From positions 62,001 to 126,000 of the forward strand of contig CAYMUL010000006.1 in NCBI GenBank assembly GCA_964393605.1: a stretch of 64,000 nucleotides of DNA, in the 5' to 3' direction. The notes under the pieces were generated by a model, which worked only from the letters and a program-made list of their open reading frames with translations, searched no databases and had not been told where the DNA came from. The translations under genes were made by a program, and so were the position numbers. This document shows positions 62,783 to 64,000 of this stretch, piece after piece. This DNA is from CAYMUL01 sp964393605 (GTDB lineage Bacteria; Bacteroidota; Ignavibacteria; Ignavibacteriales; Ignavibacteriaceae). Position 1 is the stretch's first letter; each line of letters starts with the position of its first letter.

Positions 62783-63645
62783 ATGAGTTTCTAAAACAAC
62801 TTATAAAAAAATCACCAACCGATTCAGAACAAGACTTAATGAAGTTATTGCGTGAGGCATTACAATCGCTTGCACTGCTGGGTCTATGGCGTACAAATTT
62901 TTTTGATAATGCCGCATTTTACGGCGGCACTGCTTTGCGCATACTTTATAATCTTGACCGGTTTTCTGAAGATTTAGATTTTTCACTTCTCAAACCGAAT
63001 AGAAATTTTAGTTTTGTCAAATATCGAGATTCTATAGTCAGAGAACTTGAAGCGTTCGGCTTTAAAGTTGATTTTGTTATCAAAGAAAAAACTGCAAACA
63101 CTGAAATTGAGTCGGCGTTTATTAAAGCAAACACGCTGCAAATAATGATATTAATTGAAGCACCACAAAATATGATTGAGACGGCGCACCGACAAAAAAT
63201 TTTCAAAGTAAAATTGGAAGTTGATACAAACCCTCCGCCGGATTTCGATACTGAAATGAAATACATTTTCTCTCCAATACAATTTGCAGTTAAGTCATTT
63301 ACAACTTCTTCTTTATTTGCAGGTAAAATGCATGCGATACTTTGTAGAAAGTCGAAGAATCGTGTGAAGGGGAGAGATTGGTATGACTTCGCATGGTTTG
63401 TAAGCAAGTATCCCGAATTAAATCTCAAGCATCTTGAAGCAAGAATGAGGCAGTCGGGCGATTATCGGGAGGTATCACTCTTAACAGAAAAAAAATTTTT
63501 GCATCTTTTAAATATCACAATCGCTAATCTTGATCTTACTAAAGCAAAAACTGAAGTAGAACCATTCGTCGAAAATAAACGCTCACTCGATCTCTGGTCG
63601 AAAGATTTTTTTCGTGCAGCGGCGAAAAGAATTATTGTAGTCTGA
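62779..63645 (+). CDS. AbiEii/AbiGii nucleotidyltransferase toxin
   Basis: The ATG at 62779 overlaps the antitoxin TGA and gives 288 residues (MNEFLKQLIKKSPTD). The nucleotidyltransferase motif FYGGTALRILYNLDRFSEDLDFSLL (~46-70) contains the GGxAL and DxD residues of AbiEii/DUF1814 toxins, with FAGKMHAILCRKSKNRVKGRDWYDFAWF further on (KGRDxYD is a family signature). AbiEii-type toxins are GTP-binding nucleotidyltransferases that stop growth, giving phage abortive infection (type IV toxin-antitoxin). Confidence 0.9.
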   Translation: MNEFLKQLIKKSPTDSEQDLMKLLREALQSLALLGLWRTNFFDNAAFYGGTALRILYNLDRFSEDLDFSLLKPNRNFSFVKYRDSIVRELEAFGFKVDFVIKEKTANTEIESAFIKANTLQIMILIEAPQNMIETAHRQKIFKVKLEVDTNPPPDFDTEMKYIFSPIQFAVKSFTTSSLFAGKMHAILCRKSKNRVKGRDWYDFAWFVSKYPELNLKHLEARMRQSGDYREVSLLTEKKFLHLLNITIANLDLTKAKTEVEPFVENKRSLDLWSKDFFRAAAKRIIVV

Positions 63646-63700
63646 AACTATAAAACAGACTTCAATATTTATATCCTGAGTCTGCTATAATAAGGTAGGA

Positions 63701-63803
63701 AACGGTTGAAACCGTTAAACTATTCAGTAAGCATTTCCTTTAACCAACGGCTTAAGCCGTTGGTTAATAATAACTTAAAGAACTGCGAACCGTTTCAACG
63801 GTT
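63701..63803. repeat. Composite palindromic element
   Basis: Three inverted repeats occur in 103 bp: AACGGTT-GA-AACCGTT at 63701-63716; a perfect 28-bp palindrome (arms TTAACCAACGGCTT, 63740-63767); and AACCGTT-TC-AACGGTT at 63788-63803. The outer two have cores GTTGAAAC and GTTTCAAC, i.e. mutually inverted. It looks like a REP/BIME- or MITE-type intergenic unit. The 68-codon ORF at 63706-63912 lies within it and is not a gene. Confidence 0.75.
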
Positions 63804-63935
63804 TATAATTCTTTTCCAATTTTATATTAATGAGCTTTTTAGGGCGAACTCATATCCTATTACTTCCTCTACCGAAAATTCAACGCCTTGCAGTAACGAA
63901 ACGCCATTCTAAAAATTGATACAACTAAACAAAAA

Positions 63936-64000
63936 TTACAGCGATTTTTTTATTTCAGAATAAACTTCTTTCAATTCCCCTTCGGCGTAATTTTCGTCTA
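63936..64000 (-). CDS. C-terminal end of an unidentified protein (runs off the window)
   Basis: The minus strand is open from the window edge to a TAA at 63938-63936, ending ...DENYAEGELKEVYSEIKKSL. Only ~21 residues are visible, too few to identify. Bases 63804-63935 hold no gene. Confidence 0.4.
   Translation of the reverse strand, partial: DENYAEGELKEVYSEIKKSL

Noticed and set aside
63701..63803. CRISPR array
   Set aside because: Repeats are palindromic, in opposite orientation and unevenly spaced, with no cas gene.
63706..63912. 68-codon ORF at the window end
   Set aside because: It consists mainly of the palindromic element; the protein has no family features.

Overview
The window looks like a chromosomal segment of an AT-rich, Gram-negative, probably anaerobic or facultative bacterium of the Bacteroidetes/Chlorobi superphylum, most likely an Ignavibacteria-type lineage. 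This placement is inference from gene content: an MraZ-led dcw cluster, an OmpA-family porin, a fused SpmA-SpmB protein, a DUF4783 protein, a 31-residue COX24/bS22-like ribosomal protein, and Shine-Dalgarno use with occasional TTG/GTG starts. No rRNA or marker tree was available.

Layout. 1-6 kb: end of an IMPDH/GMP-reductase-type gene, an S9 peptidase, HU, a zinc-ribbon/TPR membrane protein, a tiny ribosomal protein, tRNA-Thr and an RsmB-type rRNA methyltransferase. 6-22 kb: a compact, complete division and cell-wall cluster (mraZ, rsmH, ftsL-like, ftsI, murE, murF, mraY, murD, ftsW, murG, murC, ftsQ, ftsA, ftsZ) whose genes mostly overlap by a few bases. It is led by a probable MraZ operator of three 10-bp-spaced boxes, with a second inverted box pair upstream. 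22-41 kb: a DnaE-type polymerase half-gene lacking its catalytic domains behind a palindrome-controlled promoter, YajQ, tRNA-Pro, OmpA, SpmAB, an amidase, an AddA-type helicase-nuclease, a very large NtrY-like kinase, an FN3 lipoprotein, and a pyrR-pyrB-pyrC operon with a 19-residue leader ORF overlapping the pyrR start.

41-52 kb is the metabolic highlight. It holds thiolase, NTF2-like and SDR genes, then a bcrC-bcrB-bcrA-bcrD set: all four subunits of an ATP-dependent class I benzoyl-CoA reductase, in the order known from Thauera. These are followed by an AMP-dependent acyl-CoA ligase, an extra BcrB/HgdB-like iron-sulfur subunit and a ketopantoate-reductase-family protein. No ferredoxin, dienoyl-CoA hydratase or ring hydrolase lies in the window.

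52.4-56.2 kb is an inserted defence island: a type II restriction endonuclease and DNA methyltransferase plus a DUF1016/YhcG PDDEXK nuclease. It is bounded by a perfect 112-bp direct repeat of the 3' end of the ketopantoate-reductase-like gene, the signature of insertion with long target duplication. A second pair of about 153-bp imperfect repeats brackets the DUF1016 gene inside it. 56.3-62 kb: two transcription units opened by near-identical palindromes (TGTCAAAATTTTGACA). They carry small membrane proteins, an AhpD/CMD-family protein, a YceI protein with a cysteine-rich tail, a Tat-type hypothetical protein, a sensor kinase and a Rieske-flavodoxin fusion. 62-64 kb: an AbiEi/AbiEii pair, a palindromic repeat element, and the end of an unidentified minus-strand gene.
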